Shown here piece after piece: positions 57,033 through 64,000 of a stretch of DNA of 64,000 nucleotides. This stretch comes from Microcoleus sp. FACHB-61 (GTDB taxonomy: Bacteria > Cyanobacteriota > Cyanobacteriia > Cyanobacteriales > Microcoleaceae): contig JACJNY010000025.1 of NCBI GenBank assembly GCA_014695295.1, positions 186,001 to 250,000 on the forward strand, written 5' to 3'. The notes below the pieces were generated by a model. That model was not told where the DNA came from. It saw only the letters and a list, made by a program, of their open reading frames with translations, and made no database searches. The translations under genes were made by a program, and so were the position numbers. The first letter of the stretch is position 1, and the number at the start of each line of letters is the position of its first letter.

Positions 57033-58016
57033 ATGGCAGAAACCTTATTGTTCAACGCCCTCCGCGAGGCGTTAGACGAAGAAATGGCCCGCGACTCCGC
57101 CGTATTCGTACTCGGCGAAGACGTAGGTCAATACGGCGGTTCCTATAAAGTCACCAAAGACCTCTACAACAAATACGGCGAACTTAGAGTGCTCGACACC
57201 CCGATCGCCGAAAATAGCTTTACAGGCATGGCAGTAGGCGCAGCAATGACGGGACTGCGGCCGGTCATCGAAGGCATGAACATGGGCTTTTTGCTGCTGG
57301 CCTTCAACCAAATTTCCAACAATGCCGGAATGCTGCGCTACACATCCGGCGGCAACTTCAAAATGCCAATGGTAATTCGCGGGCCAGGCGGCGTGGGCCG
57401 GCAACTCGGCGCGGAACACTCCCAGCGGTTAGAAGCATATTTCCAAGCAGTACCCGGTTTGAAAATAGTCGCCTGTTCGACTCCCTACAACGCCAAAGGA
57501 CTCTTAAAATCAGCCATCCGCGACGATAACCCCGTTCTGTTTTTCGAGCACGTTCTTCTTTACAACCTCAAAGAAAATTTGCCAGAAACAGAATATTTAG
57601 TGCCGCTGGACAAAGCAGAAATTGTGCGATCGGGCAAAGATGTCACAATCGTGACATATTCCAGGATGCGGCACCACGTCATGCAAGCCGTGCCCGCCCT
57701 GGTAAAAGAAGGTTACGATCCAGAAGTAATCGACCTAATTTCTCTCAAACCCCTGGACATGGAGACAATTGGCGCATCCATTCGCAAAACTCACAAAGTA
57801 ATTATTGTAGAGGAGTGCATGAAAACAGGAGGCATCGGTGCCGAACTAATTGCCTCAATCAGCGATCGATTTTTTGACGAACTCGACGCACCGGTTTTGC
57901 GCCTATCTTCACAAGATATTCCCACACCTTACAACGGTAATTTGGAAAGACTGACAATTGTTCAGCCCACTCAAATTGTCGAAGCCGTCCAAAAAATGGT
58001 AGCATTGCGAGTATAA
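57033..58016 (+). CDS. pdhB: Pyruvate dehydrogenase E1 component, beta subunit
   Basis: The 327-residue protein is the E1 beta chain that, with E1 alpha, decarboxylates pyruvate to make acetyl-Co[18 protein letters not shown], the [18 protein letters not shown] region and [16 protein letters not shown] are conserved. The transketolase C domain ends with PTPYNGNLE. It leads the pdhB-secD-secF run common in cyanobacteria. Confidence 0.97.
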   Translation: MAETLLFNALREALDEEMARDSAVFVLGEDVGQYGGSYKVTKDLYNKYGELRVLDTPIAENSFTGMAVGAAMTGLRPVIEGMNMGFLLLAFNQISNNAGMLRYTSGGNFKMPMVIRGPGGVGRQLGAEHSQRLEAYFQAVPGLKIVACSTPYNAKGLLKSAIRDDNPVLFFEHVLLYNLKENLPETEYLVPLDKAEIVRSGKDVTIVTYSRMRHHVMQAVPALVKEGYDPEVIDLISLKPLDMETIGASIRKTHKVIIVEECMKTGGIGAELIASISDRFFDELDAPVLRLSSQDIPTPYNGNLERLTIVQPTQIVEAVQKMVALRV

Positions 58017-58201
58017 ATAGTCATCAGTCATTAGCCATTAGTCATTAGTTATCACTCTTTGGTTGTTCGCTAAAACTAACGATATCTGCCAGCAGGACAT
58101 TGATGCTAAAACACGGATGCACAGATAGATTATTTCTTCCACCTAACTACTGGCTAATGGCTAATGATTAATGACTAATGACTAATGACTAATAATTAAG
58201 T
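58017..58201. repeat. TAATGAC-type heptamers between pdhB and secD
   Basis: CATTAGT/AATGACT heptamers appear at about 58019-58052 and again in inverse orientation at 58150-58198 (AATGACTAATGACT), forming a long AT-rich hairpin inside the operon. Confidence 0.8.
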
Positions 58202-59599
58202 ATGCAAAAACAACGTTCAATATTAGCCCTAATTTTTGTTTTAATTATAGCCGCCATTACTGTAATAGTAACAATTCCGACGCGGCTGGGATTAGACTTG
58301 CAAGGAGGGTCGCAACTCACAATTCAGGTAAAAACTACCCCCACAATTCCCAAAATTGACCAGGGAATGTTAGAAGCAGTGCGGCGGATTGTCGAAAACC
58401 GCGTTAACGGTTTAGGTGTTTCCGAAGCATTAGTCCAAACAGTAGGAGAAGACCAAATTCTCGTGCAGTTGCCCGGAGTAAATGACCCGCAGCAAGCAGA
58501 ACGTGTTTTGGGCGGCACCGCCAAGCTAGAATTTCTGGAACAACTGCCCGGAACAGAAACACAATTAGCTATTGAGAGGCAATTGCAGCAGGAATTGCTG
58601 CTCAAACAAACAGAATTGAAAACTAGCAACAATGAGGCGGCTATTAAAGAAAATCAGGCTGCTTTGAAAAGAAGCAATGAGGCGATCGCCAAACTCTTCA
58701 AAAGCACCGGCCTCGGTGGCGAAAACCTCAAAGACGCTCAACCTCAACCCTTGGCGGCTGGGAACAACTGGAACGTTGCTCTTGTTTTCGATACCAAAGG
58801 AGGCGAACTATTTGCCCAACTCACTAAAAATTTAGCAGGCACCGGACGCAGTATCGGTATTTTCCTAGACGAAATAATGATCAGTTCTCCAGTCGTCGGC
58901 GTTGAATTTGCCCAGACAGGAATTACTGGTGGGAGTGCCGTAATTCAAGGCAACTTTACAACGCAAGAAGCCAACGATTTAGCAGTGCAATTGCGGGGCG
59001 GCGCTTTGCCGGTGCCGGTCGAAATTGTAGAAAACCGCACGATCGGCGCTAGCTTGGGTAAAGACAGCATTCAAAGCAGTATTAACGCAGGTATAGGCGG
59101 CTTAGTTTTAGTCTTGATTTTCATGGTTGCCTACTATCGACTCCCCGGCTTAATTGCCAATATTGCGCTGTTAATTTATGCTCTGTTAACTTGGGCCGCT
59201 TTCGTGCTTTTGGGCGTGACATTAACGCTGCCGGGAATTGCTGGTTTCGTGCTCAGCATCGGGATGGCCGTGGATGCTAACGTGCTGATTTTTGAGCGCA
59301 CGCGGGAAGAGTTGCGGGCGGGAAAAACGCTTTATCGATCGGTCGAATCGGGTTTTTACCGCGCTTTTTCCAGCATTTTAGACGGCAACGTCACAACAGT
59401 TATTGCTTGTGCTGCTTTGTTCTGGTTGGGCGCTGGTTTAGTTAAAGGGTTTGCTGTAACTCTGGCATTGGGTGTAGGAGTGAGTATGTTTACTGCTCTT
59501 ACTTGCAGCCGCACTCTACTTTTGGTAGTGTTGGGCTTTCCGGCGCTGCGGAAACCTCAGTGGTTCTGTCCCGATTTGTCGAAAACTGCTAATAGTTAA
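58202..59599 (+). CDS. secD: Protein translocase subunit SecD
   Basis: The 465-residue membrane protein has an N-terminal helix, LGLDLQGGSQ (conserved D1 motif), a large periplasmic P1 domain and five C-terminal helices with GMAVDANVLIFERTREE. It uses the proton-motive force with SecF to pull exported proteins through SecYEG. The P1 region has an extra Gln/Glu-rich helical stretch (ERQLQQELLLKQTELK) found in cyanobacteria. It is directly upstream of secF. Confidence 0.97.
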   Translation: MQKQRSILALIFVLIIAAITVIVTIPTRLGLDLQGGSQLTIQVKTTPTIPKIDQGMLEAVRRIVENRVNGLGVSEALVQTVGEDQILVQLPGVNDPQQAERVLGGTAKLEFLEQLPGTETQLAIERQLQQELLLKQTELKTSNNEAAIKENQAALKRSNEAIAKLFKSTGLGGENLKDAQPQPLAAGNNWNVALVFDTKGGELFAQLTKNLAGTGRSIGIFLDEIMISSPVVGVEFAQTGITGGSAVIQGNFTTQEANDLAVQLRGGALPVPVEIVENRTIGASLGKDSIQSSINAGIGGLVLVLIFMVAYYRLPGLIANIALLIYALLTWAAFVLLGVTLTLPGIAGFVLSIGMAVDANVLIFERTREELRAGKTLYRSVESGFYRAFSSILDGNVTTVIACAALFWLGAGLVKGFAVTLALGVGVSMFTALTCSRTLLLVVLGFPALRKPQWFCPDLSKTANS

Positions 59600-59843
59600 C
59601 TGTTGACAGTTAACTGTTAACTGTTGACAGACTAGGTAAGGTGCGCAGTAGGTAAGGTTCGCAATGCGCACCCTACATTGAGAAATTTTTCTTTCTTCTT
59701 CCCTCTTCCTTATTCCCTCTTGCTTATTCCTTCTTCCCTCTTCCCTCTTCCTTATTCCTTCTTCCTTCTTCCTTCTTCCCTCTTCCCTCTTCCTTATTCC
59801 TTCTTCCTTCTTCCTTCTTCCTTCTTCCCTCTTCCTTCAAATT
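59597..59843. repeat. GTTAACT repeats and a 150-bp CTTCCTT-type heptamer block in the secD-secF spacer
   Basis: AGTTAACTGTT-type heptamers lie at 59597-59632, a GCGCAccCTAC inverted repeat at about 59640-59677, and a pyrimidine-rich heptamer block (CTTCCCT, CTTCCTT, ATTCCTT) at about 59690-59838, ending just before secF. Confidence 0.85.
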
Positions 59844-60812
59844 ATGAAATTCAGTGTTATCAAACAGCGATCGCTCTGGTGGAGTATTTCCGCCGCTATA
59901 ATCCTTGCAGGTATAGTGTCGATGGCGATTTCTTGGACTCGTCCCGACATCCGCGCACCGCTGCGCCCCAGTTTAGATTTTATCGGCGGCACTCGGCTGC
60001 AATTTGAACTCGACTGCACGAAACCCGAAAATTGTAAACCGATCGATCTTGCTGCTGTCCGCGAAGTCCTGGACACCCAAGGTTTGGCAGGTAGCAGCAT
60101 TCAAGTTATCGGCAAAGAACAGCGCGGTTTGTCGCTGCGAACAAAAACTTTGGATGTCGAACAGCGGACTAATTTACAAACAGCTTTGAGCGAAAAAATA
60201 GGCGCTTTTGCTCCTCAATCTATTCAAATCGATACAGTTGGGCCTACCCTCGGTAAACAATTATTTACTTCGGGATTGTTGGCTTTATTTCTTTCCTTTG
60301 CTGGAATTACGGTTTATCTAACATTCCGGTTTCAGTTGGATTATGCCTTTTTTGCTTTCGTTGCTCTATTCCACGACGTGTTGGTTACTCTTGGTGTTTT
60401 CTCGTTTTTGGGTTTAGTTCAAGGAGTGGAAGTTGACAGTTTATTTGTGGTCGCGCTATTGACAATTATCGGTTTTTCTGTTAACGATACAGTGGTAATT
60501 TACGATCGCGTGCGAGAAGTAATCAAGCTAAATCCGGGACAGTCGATCGATCAAATTGTCGATGATGCGGTCATGCAGACGCTGGGAAGGTCAATTAACA
60601 CGACGTTTACCACGCTGCTGACATTGTTTTCAATCTTTTTGTTTGGCGGCGAAACCCTCAAATACTTTGCTTTAGCATTGATTGTCGGCTTTATTGCTGG
60701 TGCGTATTCCAGTATTTTCATTGCCAGTACGCTGCTAGCTTGGTGGCGCAGTCGCACGGGTCACTCCATCGCTGTCCCTGTAGAAGCCATCAACTCGTCA
60801 GAGGAAGTTTAA
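59844..60812 (+). CDS. secF: Protein translocase subunit SecF
   Basis: The 322-residue protein has SecF landmarks: [12 protein letters not shown] near the N terminus, [16 protein letters not shown] in the fourth helix region and six hydrophobic segments. It partners SecD in translocation. The ATG at 59844 directly follows a heptamer repeat block, so no conserved ribosome binding site is visible; TTCAAATT precedes it. Confidence 0.97.
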   Translation: MKFSVIKQRSLWWSISAAIILAGIVSMAISWTRPDIRAPLRPSLDFIGGTRLQFELDCTKPENCKPIDLAAVREVLDTQGLAGSSIQVIGKEQRGLSLRTKTLDVEQRTNLQTALSEKIGAFAPQSIQIDTVGPTLGKQLFTSGLLALFLSFAGITVYLTFRFQLDYAFFAFVALFHDVLVTLGVFSFLGLVQGVEVDSLFVVALLTIIGFSVNDTVVIYDRVREVIKLNPGQSIDQIVDDAVMQTLGRSINTTFTTLLTLFSIFLFGGETLKYFALALIVGFIAGAYSSIFIASTLLAWWRSRTGHSIAVPVEAINSSEEV

Positions 60813-60955
60813 TTGTCATTGGTCATCAGTCATTAGTTATCAAGCTGCTAACTGCTGTTAACTGACTCAGGACTAAGGCAAAAAAATGGTTTGACGCGCC
60901 ACTTATAGCGGTAAGTTGCGCGCTGCGCACCCTACATACTAATGACCAATAACTA

Positions 60956-61342
60956 ATGACTAATGAAAGCGACGCAAATTTTCAAATTGAAGTCCAAAGG
61001 CTTCACAAACTAACAGTTTTCGGTCGCTGGTTAACTGTTATATTGCTTTGGATTAGCGTCGGTTCTTTGAGCATTTGGGGTTTGCGCCGCGAAATCGCTT
61101 TGTGGTTAGAACACTTCACTTGGGCTGCGGTGCGCTACGGTTTATCTTTTCACCGCTGGCCGACTCTCGGTTTGGGTTTGTGCTTGGGAATGACTTTAGG
61201 AGTGCTAACTTGGCAAAGTCGCAATATGGTGCGGGGATTGCCCCTGCGGGAAAAACAGGGTTTGGAACAACAAGTGCGCCGCATTCGCCAACAGGGGCCG
61301 AGTCATCCTTTGTGGAAGTGGGTTTGCAAAGGTTCGCGGTAG
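60956..61342 (+). CDS. Small membrane protein, conserved in cyanobacteria
   Basis: The 128-residue protein has two predicted membrane helices (about 22-42, LTVILLWISVGSLSIWGL; and about 70-88, PTLGLGLCLGMTLGVLTWQS) and a basic C terminus (KQGLEQQVRRIRQQG). No family was recognised. Near-direct TAATGAC repeats precede it. It follows secF on the same strand. Confidence 0.65.
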   Translation: MTNESDANFQIEVQRLHKLTVFGRWLTVILLWISVGSLSIWGLRREIALWLEHFTWAAVRYGLSFHRWPTLGLGLCLGMTLGVLTWQSRNMVRGLPLREKQGLEQQVRRIRQQGPSHPLWKWVCKGSR

Positions 61343-61531
61343 CGATGGGCTTTATTCTTCAGTCGTGGACGCACTCCAACCTAAGAAACCGGGTTTTTTC
61401 ACCCTCATATTTGGTTGCAGCCCGCAGATTCGGTAAAAAACCCGGTTTCTGGTCAGCGCTGCGTAGAAGCTAATTCTTTTAAATCCTTTAAATCCGGTAC
61501 ATTGGTCGTTGCCGAACTTCCTTCTGCTTTA

Positions 61532-63016
61532 TCACGCAAAGCGAGGCAAAATCTGTGCTGCGGAAGACTGTTGAAGTGGAATCTCGATCGCAAATTCTGT
61601 TCCTTTTCCCGGTTCCGAAAAGCACTTCAATTCGCCACCGTGTTGGTTCACAACAATTTCATAGCTAATCGAGAGTCCCAAACCGGTTCCTTGGCCGACT
61701 GGCTTAGTAGTAAAGAAAGGGTCAAACAACCGCTTCCGAACATCTTCTGTCATGCCCGGGCCGTTGTCAGAAATCTTAATTATTACCTTTTTTTTCTCAT
61801 TTAACTCCGTGCGAATCCGAATCGCAGGAATCAGGCGGGTAGATTGAGAAAGTGATGATTGAGTATTGGTACAAGACTGCTTTTGCTCGCCTGCTTGCGA
61901 CTGTTTCTGGCTTTTTATATCGACATTTTCGTGTTTGTTAGACTCAACAAGAGCGTAAATGGCATTAACTAAAATATTCATAAATACCTGATTGAGCTGT
62001 CCGGGATAGCAGTGCACCAGCGGCAAGTCGCTGTATTCTTTGTGAATTGCGATCGCATCCTGCCCCGGTTTCCCTTTAAGCTGGCTTTGCAAAAGCATAA
62101 TCGTGCTGTTGATACCTTCGTGAATGTTGACCTGCTTCATTTGAGCTTCGTCTAACCTGCAAAAATTCCGCAGCGACAAAACGATGTCGCGCACTCTTTC
62201 TGCACCTTGCTGCATGGAACTTAACACTTTCGGCAAGTCTTCCAGCAAATAATCCAGTTCTATTTTTTCGGCTTCCGCTACAATTTCCGGTATGAATTGG
62301 CGACAGTGCTGTTTGTAGATGTCGAGCATCCGCATTAAACCTTGAGTGTACTCTTTAGCATGGTGCAAATTACTGTATATAAAGCCGATCGGATTGTTAA
62401 TTTCGTGAGCTACTCCTGCTACTAACTGCCCCAAAGAAGACATTTTCTCTGTTTGAATTAGTTGAGTTTGAGTGCGCTGAAGTTCCAGCAGAGCAAGTTC
62501 GAGCTGTTGGGCTTGATGTCTCAATTGCGCTTGCGACTCGCGCATCGCCACTGTTGACAACTCGTGAATTTGCAACTGAGACAGCAGCAGTTGGTGTACG
62601 TCTAAAAGTTTGTAAGTTTCTGGTTCTACCTGTACTACAATTGGTTCGTGGATTAATTCGGGCGATCGCTCCAAAGACTGCCGCACTGCCGTCATAATTG
62701 AGGTTTCGCGATCGAGAACCAACATATCAGTTTTAGTAAACCGATAGAGTATGAACAAAGGCTGTTGAGAAAATAACTCCAAGCTGTAGGGGCGGCTCAT
62801 GTGTTCAAAATAACGGCGCCGCGAAATCATCCCTGTAAACTTTCCTTGCTGAGTGATGATGATGCCGGGAAGTAAAGGGTTTGCCTGAAAAAGTTTAGCA
62901 ACTTCGTCCCCCAGACACTCAGACTCTAGGAGAAAGTCGTATAGGGTTAATTCCTGTAGAGTCGATCGCAAACCAAGCGGCGATTTCAGGGGACTCAACC
63001 CGTCAGTTTCATACAC
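61532..63016 (-). CDS. Sensor histidine kinase with N-terminal CBS-like region
   Basis: This 494-residue protein has no membrane segments. Residues about 20-150 look like a pair of CBS domains (GIIITQQGKFTGMISRRRYFE; LVLDRETSIMTAVRQSLE). A coiled coil follows (160-195), then the HisKA H box LVAGVAHEINNPIGF (H204), N box FMNILVNAIYAL, G1 DNGPGM, F/G2 FFTTKPVGQGTGLGL. A Ser/Gln-rich linker lies within the ATPase domain (about 370-400). A cognate response regulator is not adjacent. CBS domains suggest control by nucleotide or energy state. Confidence 0.9.
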   Translation of the reverse strand: MYETDGLSPLKSPLGLRSTLQELTLYDFLLESECLGDEVAKLFQANPLLPGIIITQQGKFTGMISRRRYFEHMSRPYSLELFSQQPLFILYRFTKTDMLVLDRETSIMTAVRQSLERSPELIHEPIVVQVEPETYKLLDVHQLLLSQLQIHELSTVAMRESQAQLRHQAQQLELALLELQRTQTQLIQTEKMSSLGQLVAGVAHEINNPIGFIYSNLHHAKEYTQGLMRMLDIYKQHCRQFIPEIVAEAEKIELDYLLEDLPKVLSSMQQGAERVRDIVLSLRNFCRLDEAQMKQVNIHEGINSTIMLLQSQLKGKPGQDAIAIHKEYSDLPLVHCYPGQLNQVFMNILVNAIYALVESNKHENVDIKSQKQSQAGEQKQSCTNTQSSLSQSTRLIPAIRIRTELNEKKKVIIKISDNGPGMTEDVRKRLFDPFFTTKPVGQGTGLGLSISYEIVVNQHGGELKCFSEPGKGTEFAIEIPLQQSSAAQILPRFA

Positions 63017-63486
63017 TGCTCCCTCCTTTGGTAATTGGCAGTAGCGGTTGGCTGCTGGAGTATTGCGTACTATTTGGACTGCATTTTCGACTTTTTTTAT
63101 AGCAGGAAAATCAACTCCTCTCTGCTCGATCGAATCGAGTTAATTCAGCAGTTTTTTTTTGTCTTAAATCGTGCTGCTGTCACCCGAAACGATCTTGCAG
63201 GTTAGATTAATTTAATAGCAGACACTCCTTTGAAAGCTGACTGTGTAGTAAATTTTATCTATCCAAGATTCTACTAATCCGAATATAGCAGTCATAACTA
63301 TTTTTAATGTTTGATGACATTAATTTGCTTCTGATTGGTAGACATCTGCCCCCTGTGGCAGTACATTTGCTATTACCCCTTGCGTAAAATTATATTACAA
63401 CAAGACAAGACTAGCGACAAATCAGCAGCCGATCGCCCGCTTTTAGAATTCAGGCAAAACCGGCTTCGGGCAATTGCCAATAAATC
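63017..63486. other. Intergenic
   Basis: This 470-base AT-rich region holds the promoter of the minus-strand histidine kinase and the 3' side of the WD40 gene. A short plus-strand ORF (63335-63550) overlaps the WD40 gene and is not supported. Nothing else was seen. Confidence 0.5.
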
Positions 63487-64000
63487 TCAATTGTCAGTTT
63501 TTTCACACAAATGCCGATCGCTCTCAACCCGGGGATTGTATTGCAGGTAGTCTCCGAGCCAGCGACAGCCGATTGCGAGCAATTTGTCAACTTCTGCAGC
63601 TTCTACTTTAGCAGCATCGAGACTCCAAAGCTTCACCGACGAATCTTTCCCGGCAGATGCTAAAGTTGTGCGATCGGGACTAAAACTCACACTCCACACA
63701 TCGGCTTGATGTGCCCTAAAAGTTTCTAGCAAAGTGCCATCAGGGCGCCAAAGTCTCACCTTACCGTCCATACTGCCCCCTGCGAGCATCTTGCTATCGG
63801 CGCTCCAACTGACACTACCCAAACCTGCTGTAGAATCGTCTAGAGTTTTGAGCAACTTGCCGCGGGTGTTCCAAAGTTTCACCTTCCAATCGTGACTTGC
63901 AGAAGCAATCATCTCGCCGTCTGGCGAGAAATTGCAGCCCCACACTTCATCTCCGTGTCCTAAAAGAGTTTTCTCAAGTCGAAACTTTGTTCCCCCGCTG
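63487..64000 (-). CDS. WD40-repeat protein, C-terminal part (5' end beyond window)
   Basis: The minus-strand frame is open from base 64000 and ends at 63487 (about 171 codons). It shows repeated WD40 units ending SHDWKVKLWNT, SMDGKVRLWRP, GKDSSVKLWSL, then the tail LLAIGCRWLGDYLQYNPRVE, which is the typical end of large cyanobacterial WD40 proteins (often after NACHT, TIR or kinase-like N-terminal domains). The N-terminal effector domain is outside the window, so the function is unknown. Confidence 0.88.
   Translation of the reverse strand, partial: SGGTKFRLEKTLLGHGDEVWGCNFSPDGEMIASASHDWKVKLWNTRGKLLKTLDDSTAGLGSVSWSADSKMLAGGSMDGKVRLWRPDGTLLETFRAHQADVWSVSFSPDRTTLASAGKDSSVKLWSLDAAKVEAAEVDKLLAIGCRWLGDYLQYNPRVESDRHLCEKTDN

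Overview
The window is chromosomal DNA of a filamentous, non-heterocystous cyanobacterium, most likely of the Oscillatoriales (Microcoleus/Oscillatoria/Phormidium type). The evidence is psbA (D1), psb30/ycf12, apcE with three linker repeats, the complete cyanobacterial ATP synthase cluster with split b and b' subunits, narM-like and moaA genes, dense CGATCG/GCGATCGC (HIP1) sites, and many period-7 short tandem repeats. The genus is an inference from gene content and repeat style.

Layout. 1-3.2 kb: end of a [2Fe-2S] ferredoxin gene and a dynamin/Era-like GTPase bracketed by two paralogous Uma2 genes. 3.3-9.4 kb: a six-gene minus-strand operon, AT-rich and almost without CGATCG, encoding a HEAT-like membrane protein, an FtsK/SpoIIIE-type ATPase, a 72-residue helical protein, a nuclease carrying the same helical module at its N terminus, a CdiA-type tRNase toxin and a probable immunity protein. 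This looks like a compact polymorphic-toxin export locus reminiscent of type VII secretion and is the most interesting item. 9.5-11.1 kb: a palindromic element, a hypothetical gene and three tandem small XRE regulators, the third frameshifted. 11.5-17.8 kb: the atp operon, ending in a clear intrinsic terminator. 18.1-21.3 kb: narM-like and moaA genes (nitrate assimilation and molybdenum cofactor), then an intact ISKra4-like insertion sequence with a canonical -1 frameshift signal, inserted into the end of a DUF433 gene.

21.3-32.8 kb: a HEAT/SH3-like protein, a methyltransferase, apcE, a PEP-CTERM protein, a secreted Cys protein, a Tat-exported PhoX-family protein, and a LysR gene broken by one nonsense codon opposite a DJ-1/PfpI gene. 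33.3-46.4 kb: a P-loop NTPase, aroE, small conserved cyanobacterial genes, psb30, recJ, a bestrophin, lnt, psbA (high-light D1 form with an HLR1 motif upstream) and a HIT protein. 46.6-56.9 kb: YifB/ComM, an orphan HicB, a type II restriction-modification system with controller protein, purB, a VanX-type dipeptidase, an SH3/PPC-like protein, a membrane NACHT NTPase, a hicBA toxin-antitoxin pair and a third Uma2. 57.0-64.0 kb: pdhB-secD-secF, a small membrane protein, a histidine kinase and the C-terminal end of a WD40 protein.

Two themes run through the window. First, housekeeping blocks (atp, psbA, apcE, secDF, purB) alternate with small defence or conflict modules (FtsK/toxin operon, XRE cluster, IS, R-M, NACHT, HicBA, Uma2). 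Second, repetitive DNA is unusually active: heptamer repeats of many different units, hairpin elements, MITE-like palindromes, and in-frame repeat insertions inside recJ, aroE and lnt. All calls come from reading the sequence; no database search was run.
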